DNA of 64,000 bases. Origin: Nitrosospira briensis. GTDB lineage: Bacteria; Pseudomonadota; Gammaproteobacteria; Burkholderiales; Nitrosomonadaceae. A model generated the notes under the pieces. The model saw only the letters and a list, made by a program, of their open reading frames with translations, searched no databases and was not told the origin of the DNA. Each line of letters starts with the position of its first letter. Position 1 is the stretch's first letter. The stretch covers positions 124,001-188,000 of the forward strand of contig NZ_FOVJ01000004.1 of NCBI RefSeq assembly GCF_900115125.1, given 5' to 3'. Position numbers and translations under genes: made by a program. Positions 49,650-58,020 of the stretch are shown here, in pieces.

Positions 49650-51013
49650 GCCCTCCGGTTCGGGAGCGATCAGGCGCAAATAAGCCTGCCGCCGTTGTCA
49701 TCGAATCCCTTGATCAGGAAGGCCGTGGCGTTGCTCACGCCGAAGGCAAGGTTATCTTCATCGAGGGTGCGCTGCCCGGTGAACTGGTTACTTACAACGC
49801 ATATCGGAAAAAATCAAACTTTGACCTGGCGCAGGTTGGGGAAGTTCTCAGGGCGGGATTTGTGCGTGTGGCGCCGAAATGCCGCCACTTCGGGATATGT
49901 GGCGGGTGCAGCCTGCAGCATGTGGATACCCGTGCCCAGGTGGCGGCAAAACAGCGTGTTCTGGAAGATGATCTCAAGCATATTGGCAAGGTAGAGCCCG
50001 AACTTATATTGCCTGCTGTGTATGGAGAAGCCTGGGGCTATCGGTATCGCGCACGATTATCAGTCCGCTATGTTGTTAAAAAAAATGCGGTGCTGGTCGG
50101 GTTTCACGAAAAGCGCAGCAGTTTCGTGGCCGACATGCAGGCTTGCGAAATCATGCCCGCACGCATTTCCAGGCTCATCATGCCATTGCGAAAACTGGTG
50201 GAAGGCCTGTCGATCCGCGAGCGTCTGCCGCAGATCGAGGTGTCGCTGGGCGAGGATGTGGATGTGCTGGTTTTGCGCGTCCTGGAACCACTGATTCCGC
50301 AGGATGAATCATTACTCAAGGCGTTCGCCGATCAGCATCACGTTCAGTTTTTTTTGCAGCCTGGCGGTCCTGCGACGGCTTACCCTTTTTATCCGGAAAA
50401 CGCGCTTGAGTTGAATTACACTCTGCCGGAATTCGATGTCGTCATGCCGTTTCATCCTACCGAGTTTACCCAGATAAATCCCTCCACGAATCGCGTACTG
50501 GTACGGCGGGCGCTGAATCTGCTCGATCCGAAAGCGGGGGAGCGCATTGCGGACTTGTTCTGTGGATTGGGGAATTTCTCCCTGCCCATCGCGCGACGCG
50601 GCGCGCAAGTCGTGGGTTTTGAGGGCAGCGCAGGCATGGTTCACCGCGCCGGTGAAAATGCGAAACGCAATGGTCTTGCGCGCAACACGCAATTTATCGA
50701 AACCAACCTGTTTGAAATAGATGAAGCCTGGACGGAACAGCAGGGGTATTTCGACAAAATGCTGATTGACCCCCCGCGCGAAGGCGCCATCGCTGCGGTG
50801 ACTTCCCTCGCAAAAGAAGAGATCAGGCCCAGGCGTATCGTTTATGTGTCCTGCAACCCGGCTACGCTCGCGCGCGATGCAGGTGTGCTGGTGCATCGGA
50901 ACGGATATTTATTGAAGGCCGCGGGCGTGATAAACATGTTTCCGCATACCGCGCATGTCGAATCGATCGCCCTGTTTGAAAAAACCACTAGTGGGGCGAA
51001 AGAGCAGAAATGA
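49646..51013 (+). CDS. rlmD: 23S rRNA m5U1939 methyltransferase RlmD
   Basis: 455 residues from ATG 49646 (overlap ATGA with the exonuclease). Order: TRAM domain ([20 protein letters not shown]), 4Fe-4S cysteines C79, C85, C88 ([10 protein letters not shown]) and C167, SAM domain ([18 protein letters not shown]) and catalytic Cys in [12 protein letters not shown]. It methylates U1939 of 23S rRNA. A longer frame from 49562 lies inside the exonuclease and is not needed. Confidence 0.95.
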   Translation: MSPPVRERSGANKPAAVVIESLDQEGRGVAHAEGKVIFIEGALPGELVTYNAYRKKSNFDLAQVGEVLRAGFVRVAPKCRHFGICGGCSLQHVDTRAQVAAKQRVLEDDLKHIGKVEPELILPAVYGEAWGYRYRARLSVRYVVKKNAVLVGFHEKRSSFVADMQACEIMPARISRLIMPLRKLVEGLSIRERLPQIEVSLGEDVDVLVLRVLEPLIPQDESLLKAFADQHHVQFFLQPGGPATAYPFYPENALELNYTLPEFDVVMPFHPTEFTQINPSTNRVLVRRALNLLDPKAGERIADLFCGLGNFSLPIARRGAQVVGFEGSAGMVHRAGENAKRNGLARNTQFIETNLFEIDEAWTEQQGYFDKMLIDPPREGAIAAVTSLAKEEIRPRRIVYVSCNPATLARDAGVLVHRNGYLLKAAGVINMFPHTAHVESIALFEKTTSGAKEQK

Positions 51014-51043
51014 AAAGGGCGGCTGTTGCCAGCCGCCCTTTTC
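51012..51043. terminator. Bidirectional terminator between rlmD and Bax-inhibitor gene
   Basis: Perfect 14-bp stem GAAAAGGGCGGCTG / CAGCCGCCCTTTTC, loop TTGC. The stem overlaps the last bases of the rlmD stop. The A and T tracts in the stem arms let it serve both convergent genes. Confidence 0.85.
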
Positions 51044-51080
51044 TCATACAAAGAACTCTCCAGTGCTAGTACTCAGCGCG

Positions 51081-51776
51081 TCAGTCTCTTTCTCCAGAGA
51101 AAGCCAGCAGCAGGTGCAGCAGGCTGGTGAAGAGGTTGTACAGGCTGAGGTAAATGCCCATCGTTGCCATAACGTAATTAGTCTCTCCCCCGTTGACGAT
51201 ACGGCTTACATCAAACAGGATAAAGCCCGAAAACAACAGCACCGCAACTGCCGAGATGGCGAGTGAGGCTGCCGGTATGGCGAAGAACAGGTTGGCAATG
51301 GACGCGATGATCAGCAGCACGAGCCCCACGAACAGGAAGTTCTGCATGAAGCCGAAATCCTTCTTTGTAACGGTGGCTATCCCTGCCAGCGTAAAGAAGA
51401 TCATTCCGGTCCCTGCGGCTGCTGTTCCGATAATCTGCGCGCCGTTCTTGAAATGAAGCGCATATTGCAGCATCGGCCCCAGCCACCAACCAGCAACGAA
51501 AGTGAATAAAAACAGCAGCGCGATCCCCATCATGCTGTTGCGTGTCGCGCTCACTCCAAACAGCAGGCCCATCATCACGGCCAGCATCACCAGCGGCCCC
51601 ATGATCGGCGCTTGCGCGAGGAAAGAGAAGTTGGTGCTCATCCCGATCATGGCGCCGAACAGCGTCGGAATCATGGTCAAGCCAAGCATCCAGTATGTAT
51701 TGCGCAAGACCTTGTTGCGGCCGAGAGCAAGTCCCGTTTGCGCGGTCCGGCTTGAATATCGTAGTTCAGGTTGCAT
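51081..51776 (-). CDS. Bax inhibitor-1 / YccA family membrane protein
   Basis: 231 residues with about seven hydrophobic helices. The signature near the C-terminus reads FSGFILFDVSRIVNGGETNY, followed by MGIYLSLYNLFTSLLHLLLA, typical of BI-1/YccA. E. coli YccA modulates FtsH; bacterial BI-1 homologues can be pH-gated calcium channels. Last core gene before the mobile element. Confidence 0.93.
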   Translation of the reverse strand: MQPELRYSSRTAQTGLALGRNKVLRNTYWMLGLTMIPTLFGAMIGMSTNFSFLAQAPIMGPLVMLAVMMGLLFGVSATRNSMMGIALLFLFTFVAGWWLGPMLQYALHFKNGAQIIGTAAAGTGMIFFTLAGIATVTKKDFGFMQNFLFVGLVLLIIASIANLFFAIPAASLAISAVAVLLFSGFILFDVSRIVNGGETNYVMATMGIYLSLYNLFTSLLHLLLAFSGERD

Positions 51777-51944
51777 GACGTCTCCTTGGTTGACGAACTT
51801 ATACGTGTGTAAGACTACTCATGTTTCCGGAAAGTTGCAACCGTAACATTTGAGGGACGTTCTTGCTGGCAAATTGGTGTCAAAAAGGAAAAGAGGAAAG
51901 GTTTTATTCCACGCCTCGGTCCAGGAACCAGGGGAGGGATCGAC

Positions 51945-52403
51945 TTGTGGAGCGAGATCGATATCGCTGACGCGACCTGGACAATACCGGCTGATCGGAT
52001 GAAAGCCAAGCGAGAGCATCGTGTGGCGCTGAATAAGGAAGCAATTACCTTACTTGAATCCCTGCCACGTACCCATGAGCTGATCTTCCCCAACAGCAAG
52101 GGAACAATACTGTCGGACATGACCTTGACTGCAGTACTACGGCGCATGAAGCGTGGTGACATCACGGCGCATGGTTTTCGCTCCACTTTCAGGGATTGGT
52201 GCAGTGAGCGCACCAATAATCCGAGGGATGTGGCGGAGATGGCCTTGGCCCACGCCATCGGAGACAAGGTGGAGGCTGCTTATCGACGAGGTGATCTTTT
52301 CGAGAAACGCCGCCTGATGATGCGCGATTGGGGGAAATTTAGCAGCCAGGTACAGACGGGTACTTGTGTCTTGCACATCAAAAAAAGAGTGCTCCTAACC
52401 TAG
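51945..52403 (+). pseudogene. C-terminal remnant of a P4-type tyrosine integrase
   Basis: About 150 codons aligned to the last third of P4-like integrases: WSEIDIADATWTIPADRMK, KAKREHRVALN, HGFRSTFRDWCSE (Arg box), AEMALAHAIGDKVEAAYRRG with the His and the catalytic Tyr. The N-terminal arm-binding and core-binding parts are missing; upstream sequence has no homologous frame. It cannot recombine alone. It marks the left side of a foreign insertion after the Bax-inhibitor gene. Confidence 0.88.
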
Positions 52404-52423
52404 AGAATTTAAATCTCGGGATT

Positions 52424-52464
52424 AATGCGAGTTCGAATCCAAGTTTGAATGCGAGTTCGAATCC
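52424..52464. repeat. 24-bp-period direct repeat with tRNA T-arm-like core
   Basis: AATGCGAGTTCGAATCC occurs at 52424-52440 and 52448-52464. The core GTTCGAATCC matches the T-psi-C arm of many tRNAs, a common integrase attachment core. If translated in one frame it reads as a repeated octapeptide NASSNPxx. Confidence 0.7.
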
Positions 52465-52560
52465 TGAATACGTGCCTCACTTGCGAAATGGTTCTACCGA
52501 ACGGCACGAGCAACCCGGCTTCCCATTCCTCATATTGGCAATCCATCCTCCGGAGGAAAA

Positions 52561-53343
52561 ATGAAAGGGCTTTATTCCGATAAAGGACGTTACAGATTTC
52601 ATGTTGTAGAAGGCGGTGAACCGCTATCTGGACATTCGCCCATACTCCCTAATGAGGAGGAGTATCAAAGGATAACAACCGAAGGCAAGGATAGATACAA
52701 ACGTCGCGCTCCTGTTTGGTGTGAATGTGACATGTGGACCACAGAGGAGGCAGCAAGCCTGCTTTCGGGTATGTTGCCCAGGAGCGACCATGAAGGCCGT
52801 ATTTTCTACTTGAAATATTGCGCAGACATGGGAACGATTGTAATTGGTGGGATCGAATATAAGGATTTAGCATTTGGATTATTCACCCCCAACTTTGACT
52901 GCTATGGCGATGTCCTGCAGATATTAAAACGCTCCCCTGTTGTGGAAAACGCATCCCCGAGAGAGTGGGCAAGATACGCACAGTCAAAGGGGTTGCTTCC
53001 ACATAAGAATAGGGCCCACATTGACAATAACCCATTGCTTACTCTTCTTGAGCCAAGCACCCCCTCCGTGGCGTTAACACGATCTAGGACGGCCTCAATA
53101 TCCCGCCCGCAATCTGAAGTGCAGTACTCGACTCGCTGGCTGACTCTCCTAGAGGCAACCATTAACCATTTTTATAATCCGCGGCGCGACCCTGACGCAA
53201 AGAAGGAAGAGGTCGTGGAGTGGATCACGTCTACAGGTGCATATGCAGGACTGAAGGTATCCCGACAGATTGCCGAAACAATTTTCACTATAATCAAGCC
53301 GGAAGATCACGATCCAAAGAAGAAAGGGGCTGAACCCCTATAA
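52561..53343 (+). CDS. Hypothetical protein of the integrated element
   Basis: 260 residues. A strong CCGGAGG lies 4 bases before the ATG. No family recognised. The centre (TTEEAASLLSGMLPR) looks like a short helical motif seen in phage-satellite hypothetical proteins, and the C-terminal 70 residues (RWLTLLEATINHFYNPRRDP, VEWITSTGAYAGLKVSRQIA, ETIFTIIKPEDHDPKKKG) are charged and helical, possibly DNA binding. It lies between the integrase remnant and an AlpA-type regulator, the usual site of satellite regulatory genes. It appears intact. Confidence 0.75.
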   Translation: MKGLYSDKGRYRFHVVEGGEPLSGHSPILPNEEEYQRITTEGKDRYKRRAPVWCECDMWTTEEAASLLSGMLPRSDHEGRIFYLKYCADMGTIVIGGIEYKDLAFGLFTPNFDCYGDVLQILKRSPVVENASPREWARYAQSKGLLPHKNRAHIDNNPLLTLLEPSTPSVALTRSRTASISRPQSEVQYSTRWLTLLEATINHFYNPRRDPDAKKEEVVEWITSTGAYAGLKVSRQIAETIFTIIKPEDHDPKKKGAEPL

Positions 53344-53364
53344 TTAGTATCCATGCGGGTCTCC

Positions 53365-53395
53365 GGGTAGGGGCTCACCCCCTGAGCCCCTACCC
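53365..53395. terminator. 13-bp perfect hairpin after the hypothetical gene
   Basis: GGGTAGGGGCTCA (53365-53377) pairs perfectly with TGAGCCCCTACCC (53383-53395) around a five-C loop. There is no T run after it, so factor-independent termination is doubtful; it may stop or stabilise the upstream mRNA. Confidence 0.5.
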
Positions 53396-53470
53396 CCTCA
53401 GCTCTCTCAGCCTATACAAAAAATTTGGAAGCCATACCATGGCGGCGTCTCATTCAAAAAGGCGCACATC

Positions 53471-53692
53471 ATGGCACGTCCCACTTCAGCGAGCATTGTT
53501 CCCGATGCTCTGAAACATTTCAATTCACTCCCTGATTCAGCACATGTCCGGCAACCGGTAGTTGAAGCACTTTTCGGTTGCTCTGGCTCAACCTTATGAC
53601 GCATGGTCAAGCGGCGCGACCTGCCTGCTCCCTGCAAGCTTTCTGAACGGATCTCTGCCTGGAACGTGGGCGAGCTCCGCAGGAAGCTCTGA
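53471..53692 (+). pseudogene. alpA: AlpA-type helix-turn-helix regulator broken by an in-frame TGA
   Basis: Reading from the ATG at 53471 gives SLPDSAHVRQPVVEALFGCS then GSTL, a TGA at 53597-53599, then RMVKRRDLPAPCKLSER and ISAWNVGELRRKL to a second TGA at 53690-53692. The two parts join into a normal AlpA/excisionase-like winged HTH in which the TGA stands where the family has Trp (TGG). AlpA homologues control excision and expression of P4-like elements. The nonsense change would remove the second half of the DNA-binding domain. Confidence 0.8.
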
Positions 53693-53707
53693 ACGGGGGA
53701 GAACAGC

Positions 53708-53881
53708 ATGGGACCTTACAGAACCCCGATGTCTTCCCTCGAGTGTTGGGCATACGCTGGCACCAACGGAAAAGATTCGGATATGTCGCCGAATAATCGG
53801 TGGTGTTGTGTTCTGGATAACGTTCGTCAACCACTTTCCGCTTTGCCTGGTGGAAATTTATCCATGACGTGTGGAACTTGA
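53708..53881 (+). CDS. Possible small protein, 57 residues
   Basis: ATG at 53708 with GGGGGAG 7 bases upstream, running MGPYRTPMSSLECWAYAGTN to a TGA at 53879. Rich in Cys, Trp and Ser; no known family. It fills the space between the AlpA-like remnant and the primase gene. It could be a real small satellite gene or a chance frame. Confidence 0.35.
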   Translation: MGPYRTPMSSLECWAYAGTNGKDSDMSPNNRWCCVLDNVRQPLSALPGGNLSMTCGT

Positions 53882-53950
53882 CCCGTAATGGGAGGCGGGA
53901 AAACAACAGCAGACGCGGTGCTATTCAATGGCAAATAAAAGAGCATTGCC

Positions 53951-54598
53951 ATGAACGGCCCTGTCCCACCCATCCCTCAATATCCTATAGAAGAGAACGT
54001 TCGGTCGGGTAGCAGAATGAATATCGTAAGCGAGACTTCCAATTCACTCATCGCTGCACTGCAGCCTGTAGTTACCCGCGTCCGTACCGATGTCTGTTGG
54101 GTAGTAAACCACCGCCAGCCGCCACGGAGTATAAAAGAACCCTTAACCGAGGCCAAACTGTTAAATCACGTTAATGGCGGTCCCCGTTACGGTGTTGCAC
54201 CTATCAAACCTGGCTCATCGGTGACCCGGATTGGCCTTCTCGATTTTGACAGCCATAAAGGAGAGTTCACCTGGGCTGAGATGAAAATTGCTGTTCTGAA
54301 AGTTACCGAGGCCCTCGAGCGATTGGGAGCATCAGCCATCCCCTTCAAATCATCCGGTGGGCAGGGTGTTCACCTCTACGTCATTTGGGCAAACCCGCAG
54401 GATGCATTCAGCGTAAGGTGTTTTCTGCGAAAGGCATTGAAGTCCGCCGGCTTTTCAGATGGAACTGGGGGGAGTGGCGCAAGGGAAGGTGGAAGTGTTT
54501 CCCAAGCAGAATGGTGTTGCCGAAGGCAGATTTGGCAACATGTTCATCTTGCCCCTGGGCGGTCGGTCGGTACCTTTGGCGGCATCGACACTCGATGA
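53951..54598 (+). pseudogene. N-terminal part of a frameshifted primase (TOTE/AEP-type) gene
   Basis: The frame from ATG 53951 (alternatively 54017) reads PRYGVAPIKPGSSVTRIGLL and DFDSHKGEF, then SAIPFKSSGGQGVHLYVIWA, the acidic metal site and catalytic His region of an archaeo-eukaryotic-type primase of the TOTE-conflict group. Homology stops at GFSDGTGG, at a G6 run (54467-54472), and continues in the +1 frame as VAQGKVEVFPKQNGVAEGR. Residues beyond the G run in this frame are nonsense. It starts DNA replication of the satellite in an intact state. Confidence 0.8.
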
Positions 54599-56261
54599 TA
54601 TGGACAAATCCAAAGCTCATCTGATCAATTGGATGATATCAGCTGATGTTCCAGTGGTGGTTCTACCCAAGTATCGCCCCAAGATTCCCTTATCAGTAGA
54701 GGAGGTGGAAAAAGAGCTGTCGAAACTGAGTTCTGCTCTAAATGGCATCCCATATCAAGGGAGTGACAGGATTGGGTACACATATTTTTTGAACTTTGTA
54801 TTTGGTATACATCATGCCAGCGGTGGCTCTCCCGAAGGACTGGCATTAGCGCATTCCTTCTTCTGCCGTGCGGATGAATATGACGAAAGGGAGATTAACG
54901 AATTGTGGGCACGCGCCAAGCACGAGCCCGGTACTGGACGTCCGGTGACTGCAGCTAGTATTTATCGTGAAGCTCGCAAGCATGGCTGGAATGAATCCCC
55001 TGAACATGATTTTGATAATGTAGTCACTGAGGGTCATAGTCCAGCGAAGCGTCCTTACCCATCTTTTCTTTACGACGATGACGGTGCAATACGCCTCACC
55101 ATGGATAACATGGTTAAGGCAATAGAGCGGCCTGATTTATGCGGTATGGCGCTCGGTTATGACGCCTTCCGGGATGAGATCATGTACAGCGTTGATAAGG
55201 GCGTGAATTGGAGCCCCTTCAAAGATCCTGACTACACCAAGTTGCGCATCAGCCTCGAACGGATGAGGTTCAGGCCTCCTACCAAGGAGTTGACACGCGA
55301 TGCAGTGCTGTTGGTAGCAAACACTCATCCATTCGATAGCGCACAGGTATGGCTGAATAGTCTGAAGTGGGATGGCGTGAAGCGGGTAGAAACTTTCCTT
55401 GAGGTTTATATACGGGTCGAAGGTACTCCTTATCACCGTGCGGTGAGCCGCTACTTATGGACTGCGTTGGCGGGAAGAGTACTCAGTCCGGGTTGTAAAG
55501 CCGACATGGCTCCTGTGCTGGTGGGCAGGCAAGGCACGCGTAAGTCGAGTGCGGTGGCAGCCATCGCACCAGACCCGAAGTTTTTTACCGAGATCAGTTT
55601 TGGTGAACGAGATGACGATCTGAGTCGCAAGATGCGCGGGCGCCTGATCGCGGAAATTCCTGAGTTGAAAGGCCTTAAATCCAGGGATAGCGAGCACGTC
55701 AAGGCATTGATCACCAAACGACAAGAAGATTGGACTCCCAAGTACCGAGAATTCAACACGATTTATCCCCGGCGCCTTCTGTTTTTTGGCACTACGAATC
55801 AACAAGAATTTCTGGCAGATGAAACCGGGAATCGACGGTGGCTACCGATTCGCGTGGAGCAATCAATCGATGTGGATCGGATCGCACGGGATTGCCCACA
55901 GCTTTGGGCGGAAGCTCGCGAATTATTCCTTTCTGGTGGTATTGATTACCAAGAGGCAGAGTCGCTAGCTACTTATGTTCATAAGGAACATATGTTAGAT
56001 GATCCATGGGAGCCGGTAATAGCGCATTGGTTGGAAAAGGGTATTCATATCACAGGAGTTCCCTCAACGCTGCCATTTTTACGGACACACGAAATACTCC
56101 GAGGTGCTCTTGACATGGACATAAAATTCTGTGGCAGGGCTGAGGAAATGCGAATAGGCGGAATCATGGGCAATCTAAACTATAAACGTGTCAAGAAACG
56201 GGTTGGAGGAAAGGCTTCTTGGGTGTATGTTCCTACTGTTCCCATCGTGTCTGCCTCATAG
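54459..56261 (+). CDS. C-terminal primase end plus VapE-type helicase/ATPase
   Basis: 600 residues in the frame that continues the upstream primase after the G6 run. It starts with the primase tail VAQGKVEVFPKQ and FGNMFILPLGGRSVPL. The virulence-associated-E (VapE) ATPase follows: LNSLKWDGVKRVETFL, a P-loop VGRQGTRKSSAVAAIA (family form GTGKS; here Arg replaces Gly), ISFGERDDDLSRKMRGRLIA, EIPELKGL and FFGTTNQQEFLADETGNRRW. VapE proteins are SF3/AAA-like replicative ATPases of satellites and prophages. A real start at 54459 is unlikely; it is probably read by frameshift or is inactive. Confidence 0.85.
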   Translation: MELGGVAQGKVEVFPKQNGVAEGRFGNMFILPLGGRSVPLAASTLDDMDKSKAHLINWMISADVPVVVLPKYRPKIPLSVEEVEKELSKLSSALNGIPYQGSDRIGYTYFLNFVFGIHHASGGSPEGLALAHSFFCRADEYDEREINELWARAKHEPGTGRPVTAASIYREARKHGWNESPEHDFDNVVTEGHSPAKRPYPSFLYDDDGAIRLTMDNMVKAIERPDLCGMALGYDAFRDEIMYSVDKGVNWSPFKDPDYTKLRISLERMRFRPPTKELTRDAVLLVANTHPFDSAQVWLNSLKWDGVKRVETFLEVYIRVEGTPYHRAVSRYLWTALAGRVLSPGCKADMAPVLVGRQGTRKSSAVAAIAPDPKFFTEISFGERDDDLSRKMRGRLIAEIPELKGLKSRDSEHVKALITKRQEDWTPKYREFNTIYPRRLLFFGTTNQQEFLADETGNRRWLPIRVEQSIDVDRIARDCPQLWAEARELFLSGGIDYQEAESLATYVHKEHMLDDPWEPVIAHWLEKGIHITGVPSTLPFLRTHEILRGALDMDIKFCGRAEEMRIGGIMGNLNYKRVKKRVGGKASWVYVPTVPIVSAS

Positions 56262-56404
56262 GGAACGCGCAAAGCCTCTGACCAAGCGCATTTCGAGACT
56301 GTTCCCACTGTTCCTACCTTAATAAGTAAATAGTATAGGTATTTTTAGTATTGATTATATCTCTCAGGGTAATTATAGAAACTAAGGAGGGAACAGAGGG
56401 AACA
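56228..56404. other. Candidate replication origin: paired TGTTCC iterons around an AT-rich stretch
   Basis: TGTTCC words occur in 9-bp-spaced pairs: 56228 and 56237 (direct, inside the end of the VapE gene), 56300 and 56309 (direct), and as GGAACA at 56390 and 56399 (inverted). Between the last two pairs lies a very AT-rich 70 bases (56318-56388). Iterons plus an AT-rich unwinding region directly after the primase-helicase gene is the usual form of a satellite origin. Confidence 0.55.
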
Positions 56405-56587
56405 GCAGTACTGGAAGTGTTTATCTGAGGCGGAATTGGGGGGGGGCTCGGGTCGGTTCATCCAAGAGTTGTGAGGATGAAAGCAGACACAAAAATTATA
56501 AATGTTTTGAATGTGCGGTGCCCATCCCGGCTGAAACGAGCGATATTATGGGTGCTCGAACCTTACACGTGAAAAAAGCGTGTTCTC
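56405..56587. other. Non-coding stretch before terminase-like gene
   Basis: No gene seen. It includes a G8 run (56443-56450) and is presumably the promoter region of the following gene. Confidence 0.35.
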
Positions 56588-56998
56588 ATGAATCTAAAAA
56601 TGAGTGAAGAAAAGAAGATGGCTTTCCTGACCCTTCTGGCAGAAACCTGCAATGTTAGCAGGGCAGCGAAGGCGATCGGGGTAGCTCGTATCACCGTGTA
56701 CGAGTGGCGAGATGCCTTTGCAGAATTCGCGGCAGCATGGGACAAGGCGAAGCAACTGGGCATCGATGCCCAGGAGGATGAAGCGCATCGGCGTGCCTTT
56801 GAAGGCAATGTAAAGCCGGTATTTCACCAAGGTATGGAATGCGGCACTGTCAGGGAATATAGCGATACATTAGGCATATTCCTGCTCAAGGCGCACAAAC
56901 CGAATAAGTATCGTGAGAATGCTCACCTCCATGTGTCGGGTAACCTGGATCTGGCTCAACGCATACTGGATGCAAGGAAGAGAGTTTGTAAGCAATAG
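56588..56998 (+). CDS. Small-terminase-like phage/satellite protein
   Basis: 136 residues (an ATG at 56600 would give 132). N-terminal HTH: LAETCNVSRAAKAIGVARIT then VYEWRDAFAEFAAAWDKA; conserved core GTVREYSDTLGIFLLKAHKP then KYRENAHLHVSGNLDLAQRI. This pattern is shared by proteins annotated as phage terminase small subunits, which recognise packaging sites. No large terminase, portal or capsid gene is nearby, as expected for a satellite that redirects a helper phage's packaging. A transcriptional role is the alternative. Confidence 0.75.
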   Translation: MNLKMSEEKKMAFLTLLAETCNVSRAAKAIGVARITVYEWRDAFAEFAAAWDKAKQLGIDAQEDEAHRRAFEGNVKPVFHQGMECGTVREYSDTLGIFLLKAHKPNKYRENAHLHVSGNLDLAQRILDARKRVCKQ

Positions 56999-57040
56999 AG
57001 ATTCAAGTGTGATGAAAACAACTTCGGCTGACCGATAAAA

Positions 57041-57964
57041 TTATCGCATTTTTTCGACTAGACGCTCGTACGGTGTTTTCCCGCCCACGCTGCCATGAGG
57101 CCTGTGAAGTTATAGAAAGCCTCCCATTCAGCCAGCTTGGCATGCAAATCAACATCGTCTTTATAGGTCAGTAGCTGATAGAACTCGCGCTGGTCTGTTC
57201 CATGCGAGCGCTCCACCTTGCCATTCAATCGTGGTGTTCGCGGTTTGATATAGGCGTGGCGTATGCCAGCATCCTCTAGGTGCCAGTGGAATTTGGCTTG
57301 GAACTCGTGACCATTGTCGGTGCGAACGGTATTGATCCTGAAAGGGAACTTGGCAGTGACGTAATCCACGAAGTCGATCGCATTCTGTTGCGTATGCCGC
57401 TCATAAATCTTCAGGGCGCGAATGCGAGTCGCATCATCGATTGCGGTGTATTGGAAATACCGGATCTTGCGGCCTTCCTCAGTCTTGAAATCGAGGAATT
57501 TCACATCGACCTGCACGTGGTGACCCGGCACCTGTTTCTCATAGCGGATGGTCGCAATCGACCTTTTGCGCTGCCGATCAGGCAGGCGATTGAGGCCATG
57601 GCGCTTCAATACGTTGTATACCCCACCGGAAGAGATCTTGATGTCGTGATAACGAGCCAGATACCAGCTGATTTACCTGGCCAAAATGATAAGTGCGGCG
57701 CAGGTAGAGGATCTTCTCCTCGATGGTGAGCGGCGTATGTAACTTGGGAGTTTCAGGGCAGGGCTTGGTGTTGATAAGCCCCTTCTCCCCATGTGCTGCA
57801 AAGGCCCATTTCCATTGGTAATACGTTTCTCTTGAAATTCCGAAATGTCTGCAGGTAAAAGCCACGTTGCCAGCTTTCGGGAAATATCTCTTTGCGCTTG
57901 TAGATTCATTGACGGCTCCTGGAAAACAGTTCAATTTAGTAACTGGTTGCAAATGAATTGTCAT
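57041..57964 (-). pseudogene. IS481-family transposase with two frameshifts
   Basis: The original gene can be read from ATG 57964 to TAA 57041-57043 in three pieces. Piece one has the HTH (AGNVAFTCRHFGISRETYYQ). Near 57672 the frame shifts and resumes ISWYLARYHDIKISSGGVYN, VLKRHGLNRLPDRQRKRS. The DDE core follows: VDVKFLDF, TAIDDATRIRAL, VRTDNGHEFQAKFHWHLED, RLNGKVERSHGTDQREFYQL. A second shift near 57100 separates the end RPHGSVGGKTPYERLVEKMR. Inactive. I could not find terminal inverted repeats or a target duplication. It sits between the satellite genes and the cargo genes, on the opposite strand. Confidence 0.88.
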
Positions 57965-58020
57965 GATTACTTCATCTTCAGTCCCTCGTGAGGATGCCAA
58001 ATCAATTAGAGGAGTTATTG

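Noticed and set aside
52364-52564. 66-residue frame ending in an ATGA overlap with the unknown element gene
   Set aside because: It contains the tandem repeat and lacks a ribosome site; the overlap alone is weak support.
53407-53709. 100-codon minus-strand frame
   Set aside because: It lies opposite the AlpA-like sequence, whose plus-strand homology is much clearer.
56990-58015. Terminal inverted repeats of the IS481 remnant
   Set aside because: No matching ends or target duplication could be found by eye around either side of the transposase.
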